A DNA stretch of 55,099 nt from positions 1-55,099 of the IMG/VR virus record IMGVR_UViG_3300025543_000032, one strand, 5' to 3'. Below are positions 27,344-36,031 of this stretch, one piece after another. How positions within the stretch are numbered: position 1 is the stretch's first letter; the number at the start of each line of letters is the position of its first letter. Under the pieces are notes generated by a model, which had not been told where the DNA came from, ran no database searches, and worked only from the letters and a program-made list of their open reading frames with translations. Origin of the DNA: a virus. The translations under genes and the position numbers were made by a program.

Positions 27344-30307
27344 ATGAAAGTAGAAAAGGCATTTGTTCTATATGCAAACTCTGAATATCTAAGTATTGTA
27401 ACAATGGCAGTGAAAAGTATTAACTCTGTTAGTGATATTCCTGTTATTGTATATATGATGAACTGTCATTCTCAGGTTCCTGGAGCAACTACAATAACTT
27501 TAGAGGTTGATAACATAGATGTTAAGAAAAGTGATTACATAGATAGAAGTGATTCAAACATTTATAGACTTTTAATACAAAGACCTCAGATTATAGAACA
27601 TGCTTTAGAGAACTATGCAGAAGTTGTGGCTTATATAGATTCTGACACTATAGTTACTAAACATATAAACAACATATTTGAACATTACCCTAAAGATTGC
27701 ACCCATCCATATTTTGTACAGGGTGTATATGATTACTTATTTATAGATGGTAGAGGTGGTGTAGAGACTAGAGACGAATTACATCTTAGCTTAGAACATG
27801 CTGCATGTGAATTGTTTGGTGTAGATCAATCAGTTAGAGATAAGTATAGACAAACAGGATACTTTGTTGCTGGTCAAGAGTCTCGTGACTGGATTAATGA
27901 GTGGTCATGGATGTGCAATCACCCAAAAGTTTTAAAAAACCCACAACTATATGCACCGTATCACGAAGAAACAATAGCAAATGTATTGTTATGGAAGTAT
28001 AATATACATGAGGGTTTACCGTTAATGTACATAAACTATAGACAAGATACTAATTTAGATGAACTTGAGTTTACAGGTTATATAAATCATGTTTCAGAAT
28101 GGGTAGCATTGCCTGCTTACAGAAATCAACTAATGGCCTTACATGGAGAAAAAGATATTAAAAAAATGGATAACCTTATAAATAAAATTCATAAGAAGAT
28201 ATTGTTTTTAGCGCCACATCTATCTACAGGAGGTATGCCTCAGTTCTTATTGAAAAGAATTCAGGCTCTTACTGATTTTACAGTGTATGTAGTTGAGTGG
28301 GCTAATTATAGCAATGAGTACACTGTACAAAAAGATCAAATAAAAAAGCTTACTAATAAGTTTTATACACTAGGTGAAGATAAAACAAAGCTTATAAACA
28401 TTATTAAAGATAATGATATAGATATTGTACACATAGATGAGATGGCTGAACATCTAGGTGATGATGCAGATAAAGTTTTACCATTGCTCTATAGTGAAGA
28501 TAGAACTTGGAAGATAGTTGAAACATGTCATAATATATCTTTCAACTATGACAATCAAAAAATATACCATCCTGAAGCCTATGCTTTTTGTAGCCCTCAT
28601 CATCTAGATACTTTCTCAAATACTAACTCTATAGTAGAAGTTATTGAATACCCTATAGAAGAAAAGATATTTGATTGGCAATCTAAACTAAATGCTAAGT
28701 ATGACTTAGGGTTAGATGTAGACAAAAAACATGTAGTGAATGTAGGACTCTGGACAAAAGGTAAGAACCAAGGTGAAGGTGTAGCTCTTGCAAAGAAGTT
28801 TCCTCATGTACAATTTCACTTTGTAGGAAATCAAGCTGGTAACTTTAAAGAATATTGGCAACCTATTATGGAAGACATTCCAGAAAATGTAAAAGTGTGG
28901 GGAGAGCGTACAGATATAGACAAGTTCTTGCTAGCTGCAGATGTATTTATGTTTAATAGTGTGTGGGAATGTAACCCTTTAGTGTTACGAGAAGCTATAG
29001 CATATAAGCTACCTATACTTGCAAGAAACCTACCTCAGTATAAAGACATGTTTACACAGTATATAACAGATCTAAATCCACTAAAGATGAAGAATCAGTT
29101 ATCACAGTTACTAAAAAACACATCACCGTACAATCCTCCTACAGACAACACACTAGTTGATTTTAAAAAAAGCCACACAGATCTTTATACATCCGTGCTA
29201 AACTCAAACTATACAAACTATAAGGTGCACCAAAGCTTTATAGATAGTCCTTTCTTAGAAATCAAAGGATCTAGTAAAGAAAAGTTTACAGTGATAATGG
29301 AAGATGAAAAGGGCCCAGTGTATAGCTCACAAATTGATGCAAACTGCTGGATAAAACTAAACAGAGAGTACTATAGCAAGTGGAAAACTACAGTTAAAAT
29401 AGGAGAAGAAGTAGTTCATACACATGAATTAAACCTTGAAGGTGAAAGAGTGTACATAGCATTTGAAAGCAGCTCATTAGGAGACTCTATAGCATGGATA
29501 CCTTACGTATTAGAGTTTCAGAAGAAGCACAATTGTAAGGTGATTGTAAGTACGTTTAAGAACTTCTTATTTGAGGATGTGTATCCTGAACTTGAGTTTG
29601 TAAAGCCTGGTGCAGATGTGCCTAACATATATGCAATGTATAACATTGGCTGGTTTTACGATGAAAACAAAGAGCCAGAATTACCAAATACAATTCCGTT
29701 ACAAAAAGCCGCTTCCAACATTTTAGGATTAGAACACAGAGAGATAGTACCTAGAGTTAAAAGTGATTGGGGAAATATATGTGGTATGAAAGATAACTAC
29801 AGTGTTCCAGGTAAGTATGTAACTATAGCTACTAACTCTACAGCTGGTTGTAAGTTCTGGACTAGAGAGGGTTGGCAAGATGTTATAAACTATTTACATG
29901 AAAAAGGCTATAAAGTTATTAATACCTCTATAGAAAACAATCCTTTTGATAATTGTGAAAAGATAGTAGATACATCTTTGGAATATACTATCGATTGTAT
30001 AAGACAGAGTAAATTCTTTATAGGACTATCTAGTGGACTTAGTTGGTTAGCTTGGGCTATAGGTACACCTGTTGTAATGATATCAAACTTTACAGAAGCT
30101 GATCATGAGTTTAGTTGCTACAGAGTTACTGATGAATCTTTATGCCATGGGTGTTGGAATAATCCAAATCATAAGTTTGACAAGGGAGATTGGGACTGGT
30201 GCCCTGAACATAAAAATACCCCTAGACATTTTGAATGTCATAGAGGTATAAGTTCTGATAAGGTGATTAGTAAAATTCTAACACTCTTATTAATTTCTAA
30301 GAAGTAA
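27344..30307 (+). CDS. Three-domain glycosyltransferase with O-heptosyltransferase-like C-terminus
   Basis: The 987-residue protein joins three domains. Residues about 1-270 are a GT-A domain like family GT8 (AEVVAYIDSDTIVTKHI holds the DxD). Residues about 280-640 are GT-B/family GT4-like (KKILFLAPHLSTGGMPQFLL; VVNVGLWTKGKNQGEG; SVWECNPLVLREAIAYKLPI). Residues about 700-980 match the bacterial autotransporter O-heptosyltransferase (BAHT) family: IAFESSSLGDSIAWIPYV, KFWTREGWQDVINYL, FIGLSSGLSWLAWAIGTPVV, then Cys934, Cys937, Cys953 and Cys965 in CHGCWN...WCPEHK...ECHRG, the four-Cys iron site of that family. BAHT enzymes attach heptose to protein Ser residues. It is the only plus-strand gene in the virion arm and ends two bases from the opposing fibre gene. 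Confidence 0.8.
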   Translation: MKVEKAFVLYANSEYLSIVTMAVKSINSVSDIPVIVYMMNCHSQVPGATTITLEVDNIDVKKSDYIDRSDSNIYRLLIQRPQIIEHALENYAEVVAYIDSDTIVTKHINNIFEHYPKDCTHPYFVQGVYDYLFIDGRGGVETRDELHLSLEHAACELFGVDQSVRDKYRQTGYFVAGQESRDWINEWSWMCNHPKVLKNPQLYAPYHEETIANVLLWKYNIHEGLPLMYINYRQDTNLDELEFTGYINHVSEWVALPAYRNQLMALHGEKDIKKMDNLINKIHKKILFLAPHLSTGGMPQFLLKRIQALTDFTVYVVEWANYSNEYTVQKDQIKKLTNKFYTLGEDKTKLINIIKDNDIDIVHIDEMAEHLGDDADKVLPLLYSEDRTWKIVETCHNISFNYDNQKIYHPEAYAFCSPHHLDTFSNTNSIVEVIEYPIEEKIFDWQSKLNAKYDLGLDVDKKHVVNVGLWTKGKNQGEGVALAKKFPHVQFHFVGNQAGNFKEYWQPIMEDIPENVKVWGERTDIDKFLLAADVFMFNSVWECNPLVLREAIAYKLPILARNLPQYKDMFTQYITDLNPLKMKNQLSQLLKNTSPYNPPTDNTLVDFKKSHTDLYTSVLNSNYTNYKVHQSFIDSPFLEIKGSSKEKFTVIMEDEKGPVYSSQIDANCWIKLNREYYSKWKTTVKIGEEVVHTHELNLEGERVYIAFESSSLGDSIAWIPYVLEFQKKHNCKVIVSTFKNFLFEDVYPELEFVKPGADVPNIYAMYNIGWFYDENKEPELPNTIPLQKAASNILGLEHREIVPRVKSDWGNICGMKDNYSVPGKYVTIATNSTAGCKFWTREGWQDVINYLHEKGYKVINTSIENNPFDNCEKIVDTSLEYTIDCIRQSKFFIGLSSGLSWLAWAIGTPVVMISNFTEADHEFSCYRVTDESLCHGCWNNPNHKFDKGDWDWCPEHKNTPRHFECHRGISSDKVISKILTLLLISKK

Positions 30308-30309
30308 TA

Positions 30310-30738
30310 TCATCCTAAGCTTGCTACTGTTAATACTGTATACGTAATTTCTCTACCATCTGGTATTGATGTATAATCCAGTGTTATAGTGTCACCTACT
30401 GCATACCCTGAGCCTGCTGCTGTTATAGAAGAAACAGATGTAGCTGCTCCAGTATTACCGTCTAAAACTACATTAAAAGTAGCTCCTGAACCAGAACCGC
30501 TAGTGCTTCTTTGAACAGTGGCATAAGTTCCTCCAGAAAATTTTATGAATCCTCCAGTACTTATTGTAACTGATGCAACACCTGAAGCTGCTGTAGTAGT
30601 AGTTGTGGTTGTAGGATCAGGAAAAACTTGAAGATCTTCTACATAAGCCTCAGTTATAGTTACAGACTTGTTACCAATTCTTGTACCAAGACCTACAACT
30701 GGATCAGTACTTGCACTATTTTTTATTCGTATAGGCAT
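30310..30738 (-). CDS. Small fibre/virion protein with poly-Thr linker (142 aa)
   Basis: The 142-residue protein begins MPIRIKNSASTDPVVGLGTR, has a linker DPTTTTTTTAASG at about residues 41-53, and continues with a beta-rich Gly/Ser/Thr domain (TAAGSGYAVGDTITLDY) like those in phage fibres. It starts one base before the stop of the long fibre gene upstream, so the two are cotranscribed. The Thr tract resembles those in the two small proteins at 23590 and 24811. Probably a fibre tip or accessory. Confidence 0.6.
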   Translation of the reverse strand: MPIRIKNSASTDPVVGLGTRIGNKSVTITEAYVEDLQVFPDPTTTTTTTAASGVASVTISTGGFIKFSGGTYATVQRSTSGSGSGATFNVVLDGNTGAATSVSSITAAGSGYAVGDTITLDYTSIPDGREITYTVLTVASLG

Positions 30739-30739
30739 A

Positions 30740-33700
30740 TTATGTAATTAAATAAACTGTTCCTGCTACTAATGTTCCATTTCCAGATGCTGTGTTATAA
30801 TCTGCCTGTTCTATTTGCACAATATTACTAACTGTAGAAGAACCTGAAGGTTCTCCTGTTGTTGTTGATGTTACTCCAGGAAAAGTTATCCATCTAACTG
30901 CTGACCCAGTTGACTTAAGTATATAATTATTACTACCTGGAGAACCAGTTTCATCAGCAAGACCAGCATTTAGTTCAATATCATCTTCGCACTTAAGTGG
31001 AGCTCTAGCTATAATATCACCTCCTCCTTCTACCTCAAATTCTGAGTTAGCACCACCACTACCACCTGCCAGAAAGCCACCATTTACTTCTAACTTAGCA
31101 CTAGGAGTTGTAATTCCTACCCCTACATTATTTGAAGCATCTTGGTATATAACAGATTCATCTATACCATTTCCAGCATTATTAAATTTAGTTATATACT
31201 TAGCTGTTCCTGATAAACTTACAGAGTTTCCACTAGTTCCAGATGTCCCAGACGTTCCACCTGCACCAGTTACACCAGATGTACCTGCTGTACCACTAGT
31301 ACCAGCTGTACCAGCTGTACCACTACTACCTGAGGTTCCGCTAGTACCTGATGTTCCAGAAGTACCACTATTACCAGATGTACCATTTGCTCCACTGGTA
31401 CCTGATGTTCCACTATCTCCTGATGTTCCACTTGTTCCTGAGTTTCCACTTGTTCCAGAAGTACCACTTGTACCATTATTACCACTTGCCCCAGAGGTTC
31501 CACTAGTACCTGATGTACCTGTATTACCGCTAGTTCCTGAAGTGCCACTATTTCCACTTGTTCCATTAACACCACTTGTCCCATTAACACCACTAGTTCC
31601 TGAATTACCTGATGTTCCAGACGTACCAGATGTACCACTGTTACCACTAGTACCATCATTACCAGAGGTTCCTGAAGTACCAGAGTTTCCACTAGTGCCA
31701 CTAGTTCCTGAAGTACCATTGTTTCCATTCACTCCACTTGTGCCAGAGGTTCCACTAGATCCATCTCCTCCAGTAGCTCCATCAAGGTTTATTTCCCATG
31801 ATGTATAAGTACCTGAACCAACTGTTCGAGTGGGGCTTCCAAATTGTAATGCTCCTGTTCCAGAGTTATATGATATTATTTCACACTCTTGGTATCTAGT
31901 TGCATTGTTAGCTATAATTATAGATTGGGCTGTTGTATAAGCAAGTCCTGTATCAACAGTAATTGTTCCACTATTACCTAATGTAAATGATGTACTTGAT
32001 GTAGTGGCATATTCATCACCTGTATTACCACTTGTTCCTGAAGTACCGCTAGTACCAGTATTTCCAGAGGTACCTGACGTACCACTGTTACCACTAGTGC
32101 CTGAGGTTCCACTTGTACCATTTTGTCCACTAGTTCCACTAGTTCCTGAGGTTCCAGTATTTCCAGAAGTTCCACTTTCACCTGATGTGCCGCTAGTACC
32201 ATCTACTCCACTTGTACCATTTACTCCAGAAGTACCATTTATACCACTAGTACCATCTTCTCCACTGGTGCCTGATGTTCCTGAGGTTCCAGTATTTCCA
32301 CTTGTACCATCTTCCCCACTAGTACCTGAAGTACCACTATTCCCAGACGTACCACTTGTTCCACTACTTCCATCAGCACCACTAGTACCTGTTGTACCAC
32401 TAGTTCCTGAACTACCTGAGTCTCCACTAGTTCCAGAGGTTCCTGTTGTACCAGATGTTCCTGACGAACCACTAGTTCCTGTAGTTCCTGAAGAGCCTGA
32501 TGAACCACTTGTACCAGAAGTTCCATCATTACCATTATTTCCAGAACTACCACTAGTACCACTAGTACCACTAGTACCATTTTGTCCGTTTTCTCCAGAT
32601 GTACCACTTGTGCCACTTGTACCATTGTTTCCAGAAGTACCATTTGCTCCAGAAGTTCCACTCGTTCCAGCTGTTCCAGATGTACCTGTTGTTCCAGAAG
32701 TACCATCTAATGCACTTGATCCACTAGTTCCACTAGTTCCACTTGTGCCTGATATACCAGTAGTACCTGATGTACCACTACTACCGTCTCCACCAGTTGC
32801 ACCATCTAAGTTTACCTCCCAAGCTGTATATGTTCCACTACCTACGGTTCTAGTTGGTGAGCCAAAACATAACTCACCTGTTCCACTATTATAGGAAACA
32901 ACTTCACATTCTTGATAATTACTACTGTCATATGCTATTATAATAGATTGAGCTGTAGTGTATGCTAGTAAAGTATCAACATCTAAACATCCACTATTAC
33001 CTAATGTGAATGAGTCTGTTGATGTTGTTGCATATTTATCTCCTTGATCACCTGAACTACCAGATGTTCCACTTGTTCCAGAAGATCCTGAAATACCACT
33101 AGTTCCAGAGGTACCACTAAAACCAGATGACCCACTTTCTCCTGACGTACCACTAGTACCGCTTGTACCTGTAGTTCCAGCTGTTCCACTAGTGCCAGAT
33201 GTACCATCTTCCCCTGATGTACCTGAGTTTCCAGAGGTTCCACTAGTTCCAGAAGTTCCATCTGCTCCTGAGGATCCACTTGTACCAGTTGTACCAGCAG
33301 TACCACTTGTTCCAGCAGTACCACTCGTTGCAGATGTTCCACTTGTTCCGCTTGTTGCAGATGTTCCAGATGTTCCACTTGTACCTGTTGTACCTGCTGT
33401 TCCACTTGTTGCACTTGTACCAGAGGTACCAGTTGTACCACTAGTTCCAGTGGTTCCTGAAGTACCATCCAAGCCTGCAGTACCAGAAGTACCTGAGGTT
33501 CCTGATGATCCATCACCACCTGTGGCTCCATCTAAGTTAACTTCCCATGTAGAGTATGTACCTGATCCTACAGTTCTTGTAGGTGCTGCAAAACAAAGTT
33601 CTCCAGTTGCACTATTGTATGTTACAACTTCGCACTCTTGATAGTTACTTGCATCATGTGCTACTATTATTGATTGTGCAGTGGTGTATGCCAATCCTGT

Positions 33701-35539
33701 ATCTACATCAATACATCCTGAATTACCTAATGTAAAAGAATCTGTTGAGGATGTTGCATAAAAATCTCCATCATTTCCACTAGTTCCAGAAGTGCCAGAA
33801 GTACCTGTAGTACCTGAGGTTCCGTCTGTTCCTGTAGTACCTGAAGTACCACTAGTACCACTAGTGCCACTGGTACCTGTTGTTCCAGATGTTGCAGATG
33901 TACCAGATGTACCTGATGTACCTGAAGTTGCAGAGGTTCCAGAAGTACCACTAGTTGCAGAAGTACCAGAAGTACCAGAGCTACCAGCTGTTCCTGCTGT
34001 ACCAGATGTAGATCCTACAGATACACCAACTTGTTTTGTTACAACAATAATAGAAGGTGCAGCTGGTGCAGTGAATGGACTGTTTTTAGAAGTTTCAGCT
34101 ATTATTTCTACATACTGAGATGTAGATGCTAGTACAATTTCTAAATAATCACCTGCATCTAATTCTAATATTATAGATACAAAAGGTAATGACTTTCCGT
34201 TATTTGAATTTAACTCTAGAATGGAATCTGTACGTATTATATCTGTACCATTCTTTCTTAAAAATATATCTACTTCAGCAGCACTACCACCTTGAGTCTT
34301 TTGCATTTGTAGAGAGTAACCTATCTCATAAGTTCCAGCATAAGGATATCTAATCTGTTGATTAAAATCTAATGCTATACCATTTGCTACTTCTATTGTA
34401 TTATATGTAATAGCTGTTGGTACATTTGCTGCAGTTACAGTTTGTGTTGTACTATCAGAAAAACTAGCATACCAATTAGCAATTGCTGCTCCTGACGATC
34501 CATTTATACCACTAGTTCCTGCTGTACCTGCTGTCCCAGAAGTCCCTGTTGTACCTGATGTACCACTACTTCCGCTTGTTCCTGTTGTTCCACTGCTTCC
34601 TGATGTGCCAGCTGTTCCTGATGTACCAGTTGTACCTGACGTACCAGCTGTACCACTTGTCCCAGTTGTACCACTTGATCCAGATGTACCACTCGAACCA
34701 CTAGTTCCAGTTGTACCACTTGTACCAGTAGTCCCACTTGTACCACTTGACCCACTAGTTCCTGTACTACCAGATGTTCCTGTTGTTCCACTAGATCCGC
34801 TTGATCCAGAAGAACCATCGCCACCAGTAGCACCATCTAGATTTATTTCCCAACTAGAATAAGTACCACTACCTACAGTACGTGTAGGACTTCCAAAAGC
34901 TAAAGCACCTGTTATTGAATTATAGGATATTACCTCACACTCCTGGTAATTACTAGCATCAAATGCTATAATAATTGATTGAGCCACTGTATAAGCTAAT
35001 CCAACATCAACAGTTAATGTACCTGAGTTTCCTAAAGTGAAAGAATCTGTAGAAGATGTAGCATATTTATCACCATCCTCACCAGATGTACCAGTTGTAC
35101 CTGAAGTTCCACTTGTTCCACTTGATCCAGAACTACCTGATGTACCAGTTGTACCACTTGTTCCTGTTGTTCCTGATGAACCACTAGATCCACTACTGCC
35201 AGATGTACCAGTTGTCCCACTAGTACCTGTTGTCCCACTAGAACCACTAGTTCCACTTGTACCAGAAGAGCCACTAGTTCCTGTTGTACCAGAAGTTCCT
35301 GCTGTGCCAGACGTACCTGTAGTTCCAGACGTACCTGTAGTTCCAGATGTGCCTGATGTTCCACTTGAACCATCAACACCTGCACCTGTACTTAAAGCTT
35401 TATTAATTTCTATTAATATCTGCTCAACTGTTTGATTGGTGGTAGCATTAATGTATATCAAGTTAGGGCCTTCATAGAAGACACATGCACTACTAAGTCT
35501 GATTGGACAAGGATCTGCCGCACAAATTAACTTACTCAT
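30740..35539 (-). CDS. Giant collagen-like Gly-Ser-Thr tail/head fibre (1,599 aa)
   Basis: The protein starts with a short Cys-containing module (MSKLICAADPCPIRLSSACV, residues 1-45). Hundreds of Gly-X-Y triplets follow, mostly GTS, GTT, GSS, GTA and GNS. The triplet runs are interrupted by four copies of a roughly 85-residue beta module (about residues 155-240, 590-675, 830-915 and 1170-1260, each with SFTLGNSG, AQSII, YQECE, PTRTVGSGTY and NLDGATGGDGSSG). One C1q-like jelly-roll domain (about residues 350-510) also interrupts them. The end has KYITKFNNAGNGID and NNVGVGITTPSAKLEVNGGF, typical of phage fibre heads. Triplets without proline suggest a triple helix stabilised in another way, possibly by Thr glycosylation. 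Confidence 0.8.
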   Translation of the reverse strand: MSKLICAADPCPIRLSSACVFYEGPNLIYINATTNQTVEQILIEINKALSTGAGVDGSSGTSGTSGTTGTSGTTGTSGTAGTSGTTGTSGSSGTSGTSGSSGTTGTSGTTGTSGSSGSSGSSGTTGTSGTTGTSGSSGSSGTSGTSGTTGTSGEDGDKYATSSTDSFTLGNSGTLTVDVGLAYTVAQSIIIAFDASNYQECEVISYNSITGALAFGSPTRTVGSGTYSSWEINLDGATGGDGSSGSSGSSGTTGTSGSTGTSGSSGTSGTTGTSGTTGTSGSSGTSGSSGTTGTSGTAGTSGTTGTSGTAGTSGSSGTTGTSGSSGTSGTTGTSGTAGTAGTSGINGSSGAAIANWYASFSDSTTQTVTAANVPTAITYNTIEVANGIALDFNQQIRYPYAGTYEIGYSLQMQKTQGGSAAEVDIFLRKNGTDIIRTDSILELNSNNGKSLPFVSIILELDAGDYLEIVLASTSQYVEIIAETSKNSPFTAPAAPSIIVVTKQVGVSVGSTSGTAGTAGSSGTSGTSATSGTSGTSATSGTSGTSGTSATSGTTGTSGTSGTSGTSGTTGTDGTSGTTGTSGTSGTSGNDGDFYATSSTDSFTLGNSGCIDVDTGLAYTTAQSIIVAHDASNYQECEVVTYNSATGELCFAAPTRTVGSGTYSTWEVNLDGATGGDGSSGTSGTSGTAGLDGTSGTTGTSGTTGTSGTSATSGTAGTTGTSGTSGTSATSGTSGTSATSGTAGTSGTAGTTGTSGSSGADGTSGTSGTSGNSGTSGEDGTSGTSGTAGTTGTSGTSGTSGESGSSGFSGTSGTSGISGSSGTSGTSGSSGDQGDKYATTSTDSFTLGNSGCLDVDTLLAYTTAQSIIIAYDSSNYQECEVVSYNSGTGELCFGSPTRTVGSGTYTAWEVNLDGATGGDGSSGTSGTTGISGTSGTSGTSGSSALDGTSGTTGTSGTAGTSGTSGANGTSGNNGTSGTSGTSGENGQNGTSGTSGTSGSSGNNGNDGTSGTSGSSGSSGTTGTSGSSGTSGTTGTSGTSGDSGSSGTSGTTGTSGADGSSGTSGTSGNSGTSGTSGEDGTSGNTGTSGTSGTSGEDGTSGINGTSGVNGTSGVDGTSGTSGESGTSGNTGTSGTSGTSGQNGTSGTSGTSGNSGTSGTSGNTGTSGTSGTSGNTGDEYATTSSTSFTLGNSGTITVDTGLAYTTAQSIIIANNATRYQECEIISYNSGTGALQFGSPTRTVGSGTYTSWEINLDGATGGDGSSGTSGTSGVNGNNGTSGTSGTSGNSGTSGTSGNDGTSGNSGTSGTSGTSGNSGTSGVNGTSGVNGTSGNSGTSGTSGNTGTSGTSGTSGASGNNGTSGTSGTSGNSGTSGTSGDSGTSGTSGANGTSGNSGTSGTSGTSGTSGSSGTAGTAGTSGTAGTSGVTGAGGTSGTSGTSGNSVSLSGTAKYITKFNNAGNGIDESVIYQDASNNVGVGITTPSAKLEVNGGFLAGGSGGANSEFEVEGGGDIIARAPLKCEDDIELNAGLADETGSPGSNNYILKSTGSAVRWITFPGVTSTTTGEPSGSSTVSNIVQIEQADYNTASGNGTLVAGTVYLIT
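31210..35370 (-). repeat. Degenerate 9-nt collagen-like repeats and four repeated modules
   Basis: Within the fibre gene, Gly-Thr/Ser-Ser/Thr triplets are encoded by variable codons, so the DNA is a degenerate tandem repeat of 9-base multiples rather than a pure satellite. Four larger modules recur at about 31758-32032, 32786-33052, 33508-33778 and 34812-35085, and are 65-80% alike by eye at protein level. A jelly-roll module is at 34010-34490. Such repeats invite recombination that changes fibre length. Confidence 0.8.
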
Positions 35540-35552
35540 CTGGAAATTGTTT

Positions 35553-35960
35553 TTAGTGTACTATTTTCAGGAAGTCTCCTGTTCTATATAATGATCCTAT
35601 TTCTGCTCCAGCAAATATTGCAGCAGCATTGTTAGAATACTCAGGAACTCCTGCATTAGGAGCTGTAATAATTCTTTCCCATTCAGTATCTCTGTCAGCA
35701 GCTTTTGCATAATAAAGAAAGCTAGTTGCAGTATTAACAAAAAGTTTTCCTATATGTGTTGCTACATATTGTGGAACTGGAGTATATACAGGAACAGTTG
35801 TTCCTGTAAGAGGAATTAAATTATTATTTATACTCTCTAATACTACATCCAAGGAGTCTCCTGGATTAGCTGCAATATTAGAAAGATAGGCACCATTGTA
35901 CAAGATACAACTAGCATCTTGATATGTAGCGCAGGTGGGACAAATTTCAGCGATTCTCAT
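35553..35960 (-). CDS. Small virion protein sharing the fibre's N-terminal module (135 aa)
   Basis: The 135-residue product begins MRIAEICPTCATYQDASCIL and continues YNGAYLSNIAANPGDSLDVV, LESINNNL. The long fibre has the same pattern (CPIRLSSACVFYEGPNLIYI, NATTNQTVEQIL, EINKAL). The shared segment is probably a virion attachment module. The rest (TPVPQYVATHIGKLFVNTAT; GAEIGSLYRTGDFLKIVH) is beta-rich. It precedes the fibre gene by 13 bases and is the first of the fibre genes after the giant proteins. Confidence 0.6.
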   Translation of the reverse strand: MRIAEICPTCATYQDASCILYNGAYLSNIAANPGDSLDVVLESINNNLIPLTGTTVPVYTPVPQYVATHIGKLFVNTATSFLYYAKAADRDTEWERIITAPNAGVPEYSNNAAAIFAGAEIGSLYRTGDFLKIVH

Positions 35961-36031
35961 AATTTACGAATTTATGTTTTATTTATGTATTTTAAAAATG
36001 TTATTAAAAATATGCTACTATAATATAGCGT

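Noticed and set aside
31210-35370. Tandem repeats considered as a CRISPR array
   Set aside because: The repeats are short, degenerate 9-base units in an open coding frame, without identical 25-40 base repeats separated by unique spacers.
31542-35435. Long plus-strand reading frames rich in Pro-Leu-Val-Pro repeats opposite the fibre gene
   Set aside because: They are the antisense of Gly-Thr/Ser triplet repeats, which leave other frames open by composition. The minus-strand frame has coherent domains and a 1,599-residue length.
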